Assembly (NCBI RefSeq): GCF_000004075.3
Contig: NC_026658.2
Coordinates: 1,674,001-1,738,000, forward strand
Reading direction: 5' to 3'
From: Cucumis sativus
Taxonomy: Eukaryota; Streptophyta; Magnoliopsida; Cucurbitales; Cucurbitaceae
DNA: 64,000 bases
Position numbers and translations under genes: made by a program. Every line of letters starts with the position of its first letter. The stretch's first letter is position 1. Shown piece after piece: positions 14,801-23,949 of the stretch. Below the pieces are notes generated by a model, which made no database searches, was not told the DNA's origin, and worked only from the letters and a program-made list of their open reading frames with translations.

Positions 14801-15829
14801 CATTTTAAAGTTAAAAAGTAAATATATTTTCAACTGCCATGGAATTATTCATTTGTCAATCATGGTGAACGTAGAATGAAAAAGAGAACATTAAAAATAA
14901 GTTAGAATCTATAGATTAGTCACCATTTAAATGGTTACAATTTGATATCTCATTGATTTTTAAGAGATCGAAAAAAACAATGATAGAATACAATTTTGGT
15001 TTTTGAAATTTGGAGCTCGTGTCTATTTGATAATTTGAGGTTTCATAAGAGACGATATGTAAAGATTTGGAAAATAGAGTTTTTAGCTAAAAATGTTATT
15101 GTTTTTTTACTATTTTTTTTTAAACATAGTTTTCACTTTTCTTAAATCAAACATTTTAAATTCTTAACAAAATTTCTCAAACAAAAACAAGTTTTTGAAA
15201 ACTACCTTACAAAACTTAACTTGGTTTGCTAAAACACTCCTAATAAGTAAGTAGCAAAACGAAGAAGTTTGTTTGATAAAAGTGATGTGTTTAAGAGTGG
15301 TAAAAGTTGTTATCAAACGGAATGGAGATCTTAAACGAATCAAAATCTCCTCCCATCTTCATATTTCTCTCATTTTCATCCTTATATATTATCATTCACA
15401 TCACCATCATGTCACCCTTGTTCTCGTAGTTGTTAATGAGATTGGTCCCTTCTCTAAAGGATTTCCTCCGTAGTTTTATGATTTAATTTATAGTTCATAT
15501 ATACACACATGATAGATGAATCAAAAATTTTATTTTGAGATTGATAATACAAATACTACGTCAATTGAACTATGCTGATTTTTTGTGGTTTAAGAAGAGT
15601 AAAGGAAATCAAAGAACCATGAAGAAGAAACCTAATCTAAAAAATACATAAGTGAAAATCAATTTTAATTTTAAAAAAAAATATAAAGAATCTTGAACAA
15701 CATAATTTAAATATAATTTAAATGATCTTAATTATTAATTAGGGATGAATTAAAAACAATAAGACAAATTTAATATTTATACATGACAAAAGCATATTTA
15801 CGAGCTATAATAAAGTTATAGAAAGTGTC

Positions 15830-15960
15830 AACCTTCTATTATTGTCTATCAATATCACTTATAAAAATAGTGTTTATGGATGTTTATCAGTAATATAACT
15901 AATTTTTTTGTAAATATTTTATTAAATTTATCATTTTCATCGTATTGGAACAAATTCTAA
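15830..15960. repeat. decayed copy of dispersed AT-rich repeat family A
   Basis: Contains the family signature 'tctatcaatatcac...' followed by 'tttgtaaatattttatta'. Related copies lie near 24365-24545, 37055-37250 and 38640-38830. It is probably a non-autonomous DNA transposon, and its ends are not defined. Confidence 0.4.
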
Positions 15961-16207
15961 ATTTGAAAATGGAGAAAGTAAGATATCATTTTCAAGAAAA
16001 AGAAAAATTTTTTTGGTGGAAATAAAATAAAAGAGAAAGATATTTTGTAAGGGAAAAAAGTGACAATAAAAACAAAAGAGAAAGGAAGGAAAGAAGAAGA
16101 GTCCACAATTCTTTATAGGATGCCATTATCTTCTTAATTCAACCGTTAAGCACAGGGAAACACGTTTGATGTTTATGTTGATTTCTTCTCCTCTTCCCCA
16201 CACCCAC

Positions 16208-16214
16208 TATAAAG
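16208..16214 (+). promoter_or_regulatory. TATA box of the IQD gene
   Basis: TATAAAG lies about 30 bases before a pyrimidine-rich leader. It puts the start of transcription near 16240. It is inferred from position and consensus only. Confidence 0.5.
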
Positions 16215-16489
16215 TTAAAGTTGGTTCAACAATAAAGAAATTTGGCACCCATTTCCCATTTCTACTCACAAATTTCCCTCACCCCATTTTCCCCTTTTCT
16301 CTCTCTTCTTCTTCTTCTTCTTCCTACAACCCAAAGAACACAAATAAATCTCTAAAAAGTTGAACCCAAAAGTAGAATTCCAACGAGCAAACAACCCATT
16401 TTTCAGTTCTTTAGAAAAAAACCAGAGTTTATTGAGAGAAGAAAGAGAAAGGGGTTGCTCTAGTGAGAGATTTCTTTCAGCAATTCAGC

Positions 16490-16495
16490 ATGTAG
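16490..16495 (+). promoter_or_regulatory. AUG-UAG start-stop element in the IQD leader
   Basis: An ATG is followed at once by TAG in leader exon 1 (about 16240-16792), just before a GA-rich tract at 16516-16556. Minimal start-stop elements can stall ribosomes and lower translation downstream in plants. A role here is inferred. Confidence 0.4.
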
Positions 16496-17589
16496 CTCAG
16501 GAAGAACCTTGCAAGTAGAGAGAGAGGGAGAGAGAGGGAGGGAGGGAGAGAGAGGGTGGAAGGGAGAAAACCCTTGTCTCTGATTTTTCTTTTTTCCCTT
16601 TTGGTTGTTGTGTACAGCTTTTTGGAGGGTACTGTTTTTTTTTTTTTCTCTGTTGTTTTTGGTTGAACTTTTTTGGGTTTTTAGTGGTTTGTGTTCTTCG
16701 ATCAACTGTTGTGGGTTTTATCCGAATTTTTTTTCGGGTCTTTTTGAGCAGGAATTTGCAGAGGACTTTCGGCAACTGGGTCAGTTCTGGTGGTAATTGT
16801 AACTTCTTGTTGTTCTTCTTCTTCTCCCTCTGTTTTTAGCTTTCCCTTTTAGGTCTTTTACTGCTTTTGCTGCTATTTTCTGCTGTTGTTCATGTTTAAC
16901 AAGTTCAGATTACTCTCTTCTCCTGTTTTCTCTCTCTTGGAAATTGGGGTTTGGTTAATTTTGTATGTGTTCTGCGTTGGATGTGGACTTGATGCTGCTA
17001 ATTCTTGTAAATTATGGTTTTGTCTTGTTTTGCTTTGAATTACTGTAAGATGGTTTCTGCTTTTGGTAGCAAATTTGGTGTTTATGTTTCTTGCTTTTAC
17101 TTGTGTTTGTTGTTATCTGAATAAAGGATGTAAGTTGCCCCTGCTTTTTCAGGGTCAGAGGGTTGTCTCCTCAGAAAGAGGTTGTTGTGACCTAGCTCAG
17201 GGTGAGAACGGTTGTCCTCTTTAGTGTCAAGACCATCCTCTGAACGACGAAGGTACGAGATGGATTAGAGAGGCTAGGGAATGGATAAATTCCTTGGCCC
17301 TGTCGTTTCGAACCATTTTTGGGGTTTTGTAGGGATTTGTGTCTGTACTTTCTAGGTTGGTGATCAACTTGATAGATTTATGCATTATGGTTTGTTTTGC
17401 TACTAATCACTGATAAAAAATTTGTTCTTTGTAGAAGTTTGGTGTGTAATTTGTATGCTTTTTCTTGTATTCGTTGTTATTTGATCGATGTTTGTCGAGC
17501 AATAAGATAGAAGAGTTATTCTATAACGTAAAGATGGCTGCACTGAAGCTGAAGATTCCATTTTCCTTCTCTTTCAGGGAAATAAATTA

Positions 17590-17634
17590 ATGCAAGGAAG
17601 ATGGGAAAGAAAGGCAGTTGGTTTTCAGTTATAA
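17590..17634 (+). promoter_or_regulatory. upstream ORF overlapping the IQD start codon
   Basis: In the same exon as the main start (the exon begins at 17578), an ATG at 17590 opens a 14-codon frame that ends with TAA at 17632-17634. It overlaps the main ATG at 17601 in another frame. Scanning ribosomes would meet it first, so it may reduce output of the main protein. Confidence 0.5.
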
Positions 17635-20186
17635 AGAGATTTTTCACTTGTCAGTCAGGAGAGGCAAGTTGTTTCTTGACTTCTTATTTTGCGAGTATGT
17701 TTGTATGGATGTAACTATCAATGATGAATTGAGAATTAACATTGTTGTATATTTAATTTCTTTTGTTTGCTCAACTGTTTTTTTTCTCAGTATTGATTTT
17801 GATCATATATGCATGAAAATAGATGGACAATTCAACATTTTTTACTGTGAACATTGTGGTTTGATAATTTAGCAGGTTCATGAGAATGACAGCAGAAATG
17901 AAAGGAAAGGAGATGGGAAAGGAGAGTCCACTTCTTTCATTCCTATCTTTAGAAAGCCGAGCAGTGTCGAGAAAATCTTTAGTGATTTTGAGAGGGAGCA
18001 GCAAATAGTAGCTTTCCGGCCTCCAGCTCCTGAACGGCCATCTACACCACCCTATATACCTCCTCAACCAGCTCCCCCTCGTGCTCCTTCTCCTCCTCGA
18101 GCTGCTCCTGCCAAAGAACCATCTCCCAAGGCGTCTCCTCCTAGAGCTGCTTCTGCCAAAGAACCATCTCCCAAGGTTCCTCCTCCTAGAGCTGCTCCTG
18201 CCAAAGAACCATCTCCCAAGGTTCCTCCTCCTAGAGCTGCTCCTGCCAAAGAACCATCTCCCAAGGTTCCTCCTCCTAGAGCTGCTCCTGCCAAAGAACC
18301 ATCTCCCAAGGTTCCTCCTCCTAGAGTTGCTTCTCCTCCTCAAGCTTGCTCATCATCAACAGTTGTCGATCATCACAAGGAAGTCAAGAACATTCCAACC
18401 ATTGCCGATCCTCAAGAGGAAGGGGCCCACATTCCAACGGCTGTGAATCATTGCAACGAAGTCAGCTACATTCCAAAACCAACCCCGACGAACCATCATT
18501 CTTCCGCTACTAAGATCCAAGCAATCTACAGAGGTTATGTGGTAAGCTTTGTTTTTCCTTTGTATGTTGATCAGCTTAAGCTATAAAAAAAAATTGAAAC
18601 CATTAATCACAAAATCAAGGAACTGCATCTGATCACCAACATTTGCAATTAACTGATATAATTTCTCAGGCGAGGAGAAGTTTCAAAGCGTTGAAGGGTC
18701 AGGTACGGCTTCTAGGTGTTATACGAGGGAATAATGTGAGACGCCAGACATTGAATGCTAAGAAACAGATGCAACTTTTGGTTCGGGTGCAATCAGTTAT
18801 ACAATCACGACGAATTGAAATGCTGGAAAACCAGAGGCAACTCCAGGATCATCCCAATGATAAAGAAGCTCACAGTACCTTTGATGCAGTACGTGTTCTA
18901 GTTCCTTACAAAATTTCTTGTATTTGGTATGAATGAATACACTAGAGCTTATTTAGTTATGTTTCATTTTTTCATTTTTAAAATTATAAAATGGTGAAAG
19001 TTATAATCCATAATTCATTTTTGACATTTCTCAAAGGTTAAAAAGAAAGAGATTTAACTTCTCAGAAAACAAGAAAGATTTTAACATGGAACGCTCAACG
19101 CCATTCTATATCTTCTGTTTGTTTTATCAACTTTTAGTTTTCTTTTACTTGAGGAAACATTATCGAGGGTGTCATTTTAATGGTACCGTGTTCGGAAAGA
19201 GTTTTCTGAATCGTTTTGTCTATCTCTGGTCTTGTAATATGCTTATGCTTGTGAACATCTGCTTAGTCCGAGGGAGGTAACCATGAAGATTGGGATGAAA
19301 GCTCAATAACAAAGGAGGAAAAAGATGCCCGGTTGCAGAGAAAGGTAGAAGCGGCCATTAAACGAGAACGTGCAAGGGCATATGCATACTCTCAATCCCA
19401 CCAGGTAATTGCCCTTCGAGAGTCGATTGGAGAAATTGTGTTTCATATGTTGCATTTTCAATGGTGATTCTTGCTCAAAACTTGCAGAGAACCACTCCAA
19501 GATTGGGACAAGATTCTCAAATGGATACGTGCTCCATGGGAGTTCCAAGGTGGTTGAAATGGTTAGAAGGTCAGTTACCTACTGAAGGTTCTCCAAAGCA
19601 TCCTCTACCGAAACCTTTAACACCCCAGCCGGAGCAGAAGTCAAGCCCACGGTCTCCTTCAAGCAACATTAGACGACACAATTTCGGCTTAGATGTTAGG
19701 GATACTCCCACACCAAAGTCCACGAAATCAACAGCATTCTCAAATGCAAAGCCTGCTCGGTCACCACTCCGATTGAGAACCCCTCAAACAGCAAGGTCAA
19801 CCATCTCCAATGATTCGAGATCACGAGGCAGCCGAGCATTATCTCCTTTTGACATGAGGTTAAAGGATGACGACAGCCTTGTTAGCTGCCCTCCATATAT
19901 GGCACCACACTATATGACTCCTACAATTTCAGCCAACGCAAAAGTTCGAGCACGTAGTAACCCGAGGGAGAGGTTTCCAGGTACGCCAAGGAGCGAAGCA
20001 TCTAGCAGAAGACAATCATTTCCTCCAACGCAAAGTGTTGGATCGTATAGAAACAGAGGTTTAATGTCGTCCCCGAAGGATCATGCAACATTAGACGACA
20101 ACCAATCTTTGCGATCGGTCGGGAACTTCAGCTTTGCTTCACTACCAACTGGAGTTAGAAGGAAACCATTTAACAGATTTGTGTGA
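17601..20186 (+). CDS. IQ67-domain (IQD) calmodulin-binding protein, 594 aa, IQD13/14-like
   Basis: Five coding exons: 17601-17663, 17876-18541, 18670-18888, 19267-19404 and 19488-20186. The N-terminus is the family's MGKKGSWFSVIKRFF. The IQ67 domain starts near residue 232 (ATKIQAIYRGYV) and is split there by a phase-0 intron, as is typical of IQD genes. It continues into ARRSFKALKGQVRLLGVIRG and further basic repeats. The C-terminal half carries the DUF4005-like basic, serine-rich region (RARSNPRERFPGTPRSE) and ends FNRFV. IQD proteins bind calmodulin and scaffold kinesin light chains and ROP signalling on microtubules or the plasma membrane. Two leader introns (16793-17152 and 17253-17577) precede the start. 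Coding intron 1 begins with GC (GAG|gcaagt), because every nearby GT donor breaks the frame. Residues 72-151 are a proline-rich tandem repeat. Confidence 0.93.
18089..18328 (+). repeat. 45-bp coding minisatellite in the IQD gene
   Basis: Five full 15-codon units start at 18089, 18134, 18179, 18224 and 18269, followed by a partial unit at 18314. The unit reads PPPRAAPAKEPSPKV. Units three to five are identical at DNA level, which indicates recent expansion. The multiple of three keeps the frame open in any copy number. The long open frames seen on both strands here are by-products of the repeat. Confidence 0.95.
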
Positions 20187-20249
20187 TTTAGTTAACCCTT
20201 CTTCTTGTTCCTGTGTTTCTAATGATAGAATTTGAGTGTATTTAATGTT

Positions 20250-21120
20250 ATATGGTTTTGTGTTGCAAAAATACTGATTTGTAATAAGAAACTCAAGGTT
20301 TGGAATTGGGTTTTGGCTTGTTGGCTTTGGGTTTGGGCTTCTTTTAATGTTATACTTTGACTACTTCACAATTTTTTTCTTCTATTATTATGGATAATTG
20401 AATGTTGTTTCTAAAAAGCTTGGATCAACTCAGCCTTTATTTAAAACTAACCAATAGTAAGACACTAAATTAAAAAATGTTGATGTATAAGTTACTAAAT
20501 TGAGGTTTCTAAATAGGAACTAAAATGAAGTATTTAGCCACAAAAATATTATTCAAATATAAGGTTTTGATTAATTTTGTTTAAAAGTACTTGAGGCTTA
20601 AAATTCAAGCATTATGTTTATAATTTCTACCAAAATATTAAATAAACTATTTTCAAACAACTAATTTTCTTTTTAAAATTAAAAATGAACGAAAGAAGAA
20701 AAAATTACTCACTTTTTTCAACGTTCTTCAAGAAAAACGTCTTGATTTTTTGGTTCTTTTGTTTCTGTTTTTTACACAAATGTCCAAGGAATTTACTGAA
20801 TGTTAACAAAGTAAAGGAAAAGAAAAATAGGCTTTTTTTTCTTTTTGTTTATCTCGTTATTTTACTATATTTAAAAATATATGTGGATCTTTCCAAATTC
20901 ATCGTAAAACTTTGAAATAATATTTAAGTTTCCGATGGTTTGGTCTATACATTTTTTAAGTTGGCTTAAATAATTTCTTATAAACAACTAAACAATTTCA
21001 TAACTAATTTAATGTATTCATTTTATTTTTTTTTTCATATTTTTGAGAAATTTTATTTTTATTTTCTCGTTTTAATATATTTTTCACAATTTTCTGTTAA
21101 ACATTTTAGGGTTTCGATCA
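20250..21120. other. intergenic AT-rich DNA
   Basis: Holds the 3' region of the IQD gene and the promoter side of the PPR locus. I see no gene, RNA or clear repeat in it. Confidence 0.5.
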
Positions 21121-21129
21121 AACTTAATT

Positions 21130-21381
21130 TTGAAAGAATACCCCTTCCTTCCCTTCCCTCCTCGTTGCAAGCTTCTCCCTCTTCATCAATGGCGTCCGAC
21201 CAGAACCACGGTGGCCATGTTCAACCTTGTTTTGATCGACAACTCTGTTCTTGGGAAATCGAACCTCCTCTTGCCATTCTGTCGGAATGAGATTGATGTT
21301 AACTACAAGGCCTCAATCGGCGTCGAATTTCAGATTCAAGTGCTGAAAATCAATGGAAAAGAGGTTAAGTCTCTCATGTGA
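21130..21381 (+). pseudogene. truncated Rab11/RABA-type small GTPase relic
   Basis: From 21217 the frame reads MFNLVLIDNSVLGKSNLL, which lines up with the Rab P-loop region (FKxVLIGDSGVGKSNLL). It goes on through a switch-I-like stretch (NEIDVNYKASIGVEFQ) and strand beta-2 (LKINGKEVKS), then stops at 21379-21381 before the expected WDTAGQE motif. The P-loop is damaged: G is replaced by N and G by L. An ATG at 21189 opens a Rab-like N-terminus (MASDQNHGG) in a different frame, so a frameshift is also likely. The piece covers only about the first quarter of a Rab and the rest is absent. It lies about 450 bases ahead of the PPR gene and may be transcribed as part of its leader. Confidence 0.7.
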
Positions 21382-21831
21382 GACTTTTGTTTCTTCATCT
21401 TGTGTCTTTTAATCTTAAATTTATTCCTCGGTTCGTTTGTTCGATGCCATTTGAGAATTTCTCTTTCCTGATGTTTCGTCCAGATTTCGAAGTAGGGGAT
21501 TCTTGGATGATGGGTTTTGGTGGAGGAATCCCCAAACGAACAAAATGCCTTTTAATAATCCCTAAACCCGAAGATTGGTTGGGTTTTCTTTTTTTCAAGT
21601 TCCATCTTTTTCATTTAGGTGAAGCAGGGAATCGATGAACTGAGATGATTTTTTTTATTTAGATATGGGTTTATGTTATGAAGTTTTTCCTCTCTTTGGT
21701 TGCAGTATAAAGGAGATATGAAAAGGATGAACAGATTTCGCTTGCGAAATGTTCACTTTATAATTGTTCCAAGCTTGAGGAAATGAAGTAACTCTTCTCT
21801 TTTCTGGCTTTCACCAATTACTCTAAAAGTT

Positions 21832-23889
21832 ATGACATTTCTACTCCTAAAAGTTGTTCCAAATTTGTCTCGAAGAATCTTAACTAGAGACTTAACTACT
21901 CCTTCTCAAACCCATATTGGGAAAAAAATTATCTTGTTTGATGGGAAAGATGCCTACATAAACCGTCTTTGTGATTCCAAGCTATTCAAAGAAGCTATAG
22001 ACATTCTCTGTGGCCAAAGTCGTTTAAGAGAGGCGGTTCAATTGCTTTATCGCATCGAGAAACCCTATGCTTCAATATACTTGACTTTATTAAAATTTTG
22101 TCTTAAACAACGAGCTCTTAAGGAGGGTAAACAAGTCCATGCACACATCAAAACCTCCGGGTCCATTGGATTATACATTTCAAATCGTTTGCTTGATATG
22201 TATGCTAAATGTGGGAGCTTGGTGGATGCCGAGAAAGTCTTTGATGAAATGGTTCATAGGGATTTGTGTTCTTGGAATATCATGATTTCTGGGTATGTCA
22301 AAGGAGGGAATTTTGAGAAAGCAAGAAATTTGTTCGACAAAATGCCTAATAGAGATAACTTTTCTTGGACAGCAATTATATCTGGTTGTGTTCAACATAA
22401 CCGTCCTGAAGAGGCGTTGGAGTTGTATAGATTGATGCAAAAGCATGACTACTCGAAATCCAACAAGTGTACTATATCTAGTGCACTTGCTGCTTCAGCA
22501 GCTATTCCAAGTTTACACATGGGAAAGAAGATACATGGTCATATAATGAGAATGGGGTTGGATTCAGATGAGGTTGTTTGGTGCTCACTATTGGATATGT
22601 ATGGGAAATGCGGAAGTATAGAGGAAGCTAGATACATTTTTGACAAGATGGAGGAAAGAGATGTCGTTTCATGGACAACGATGATCCATACGTACCTCAA
22701 AAATGGGAGGAGAGAAGAGGGATTTGCTTTATTTAGACACTTGATGAATTCAAATATCATGCCAAATGACTTCACATTTGCTGGTGTCTTGAATGCTTGT
22801 GCTGATCTTGCAGCAGAGGATTTAGGTAAGCAAATTCACGCCTACATGGTGCGTGTAGGATTCGACTCATTTTCATCTGCAGCAAGCGCTCTAGTTCATA
22901 TGTATTCAAAGTGTGGTGACATTGAGAATGCCAAGAGTGTATTCGAAATATTGCCCCAACCTGATTTGTTTTCATGGACTTCACTACTTGTTGGTTATGC
23001 ACAACACGGTCAACACGACAAGGCCCTCCATTTCTTTGAATTGCTACTTAAATCAGGCACTAAGCCTGATGGTATTGCTTTTATCGGAGTTTTGTCTGCT
23101 TGTGCTCATGCTGGGTTAGTTGATAAGGGACTTGAGTATTTCCACTCCATCAAGGAAAAGCATGGATTGACTCGTACCATTGATCACTATGCTTGTATAA
23201 TCGACCTATTGGCTCGTGCTGGTCAGTTTACAGAAGCCGAGAGCATAATTAACGAAATGCCAATTAAGCCAGATAAATATATATGGGCTGCTTTACTTGG
23301 TGGTTGTAGAATACACGGAAACCTTGAACTAGCCAAAAGAGCGGCAAAATCATTATTTGAAATAGAGCCTGAGAATCCAGCCACTTATGTTACTCTAGCC
23401 AATATTTATGCAAGTGCAGGTATGCGGGCTGAAGAAGCAAATATTAGAGAGACTATGGATAGTAGGGGAATAGTGAAGAAGCCTGGGATGAGTTGGATAG
23501 AGATCAGGAGAGAGGTTCACGTGTTCTCCGTCGGAGACAACTCACATCCGAAATCAAAGGAAATACTCGAGTATTTGAGCGAGCTCTCGAAGAGAATGAA
23601 AGAAGTTGGTTATGTACCTGATACAAACTTTGTGTTACATGATGTGGAATTGGAACAGAAAGAAGAGAACCTTTCTTACCATAGTGAGAAACTTGCAGTT
23701 GCATTTGGAATTATTTCAACCCCTTCAGGTACTCCAATTAAAGTTTTCAAGAATCTTAGAACTTGTGTAGATTGCCATAATGCAATTAAGTTTATTTCTA
23801 ATATAACAGGGAGAAAAATTATTGTGAGAGATTCAAATAGATTTCATTGTTTTGAAGGTGGTAGTTGTTCATGTAAGGACTATTGGTGA
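21832..23889 (+). CDS. pentatricopeptide repeat protein, PLS-E-DYW class, 685 aa (At4g37170-like)
   Basis: A single uninterrupted frame, as usual for plant PPR genes. The N-terminus (MTFLLLKVVPNLSRRIL) is basic and hydrophobic, like a mitochondrial targeting peptide. From about residue 80 there are tandem P-L-S repeats, recognisable by recurring phrases such as LLDMYAKCG, DLCSWNIMISGYVKGG and MEERDVVSWTTMIH. E and E+ motifs follow (MPIKPDKYIWAALLGGCRIHG; PGMSWIEI). The C-terminal DYW deaminase domain is intact: HSE at 617-619, CVDC at 645-648, and C679, C681 and the terminal DYW at 683-685. DYW-PPR proteins bind organellar RNA and carry out C-to-U editing, with repeat residues selecting the site and the HxE/CxxC zinc centre deaminating. 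I recall close similarity to Arabidopsis At4g37170. The editing target is unknown. Confidence 0.95.
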   Translation: MTFLLLKVVPNLSRRILTRDLTTPSQTHIGKKIILFDGKDAYINRLCDSKLFKEAIDILCGQSRLREAVQLLYRIEKPYASIYLTLLKFCLKQRALKEGKQVHAHIKTSGSIGLYISNRLLDMYAKCGSLVDAEKVFDEMVHRDLCSWNIMISGYVKGGNFEKARNLFDKMPNRDNFSWTAIISGCVQHNRPEEALELYRLMQKHDYSKSNKCTISSALAASAAIPSLHMGKKIHGHIMRMGLDSDEVVWCSLLDMYGKCGSIEEARYIFDKMEERDVVSWTTMIHTYLKNGRREEGFALFRHLMNSNIMPNDFTFAGVLNACADLAAEDLGKQIHAYMVRVGFDSFSSAASALVHMYSKCGDIENAKSVFEILPQPDLFSWTSLLVGYAQHGQHDKALHFFELLLKSGTKPDGIAFIGVLSACAHAGLVDKGLEYFHSIKEKHGLTRTIDHYACIIDLLARAGQFTEAESIINEMPIKPDKYIWAALLGGCRIHGNLELAKRAAKSLFEIEPENPATYVTLANIYASAGMRAEEANIRETMDSRGIVKKPGMSWIEIRREVHVFSVGDNSHPKSKEILEYLSELSKRMKEVGYVPDTNFVLHDVELEQKEENLSYHSEKLAVAFGIISTPSGTPIKVFKNLRTCVDCHNAIKFISNITGRKIIVRDSNRFHCFEGGSCSCKDYW

Positions 23890-23949
23890 TTGTTGTAAAT
23901 GATTGGTTGGGATTTGTTCAAACCTTTGTCAAGTTGTTTCAATCATATT

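Larger units (their letters stand above)
6250..16200. other. 10-kb gene-poor AT-rich intergenic region
   Basis: No open frame here shows coding character: the longest are about 65 codons, low in complexity and without recognisable domains or splice partners. The region holds TA microsatellites (8323-8338, 13075-13085, 14065-14082, 14328-14345), an AAG run near 13970-13984, a possible tRNA-derived SINE relic near 8750-8850 and one decayed copy of a dispersed repeat near 15830-15960. The pyrimidine-rich patch near 8230-8300 looks like a leader but no gene follows it. Degraded transposons probably make up much of the rest, but I cannot assign families. Confidence 0.6.

Noticed and set aside
17771..18343. 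Long open frames on the minus strand across the IQD gene
   Set aside because: They are by-products of the 45-bp repeat, which is open in several frames. They read as Arg/Ser or Gly/Ala repeats with no domain.
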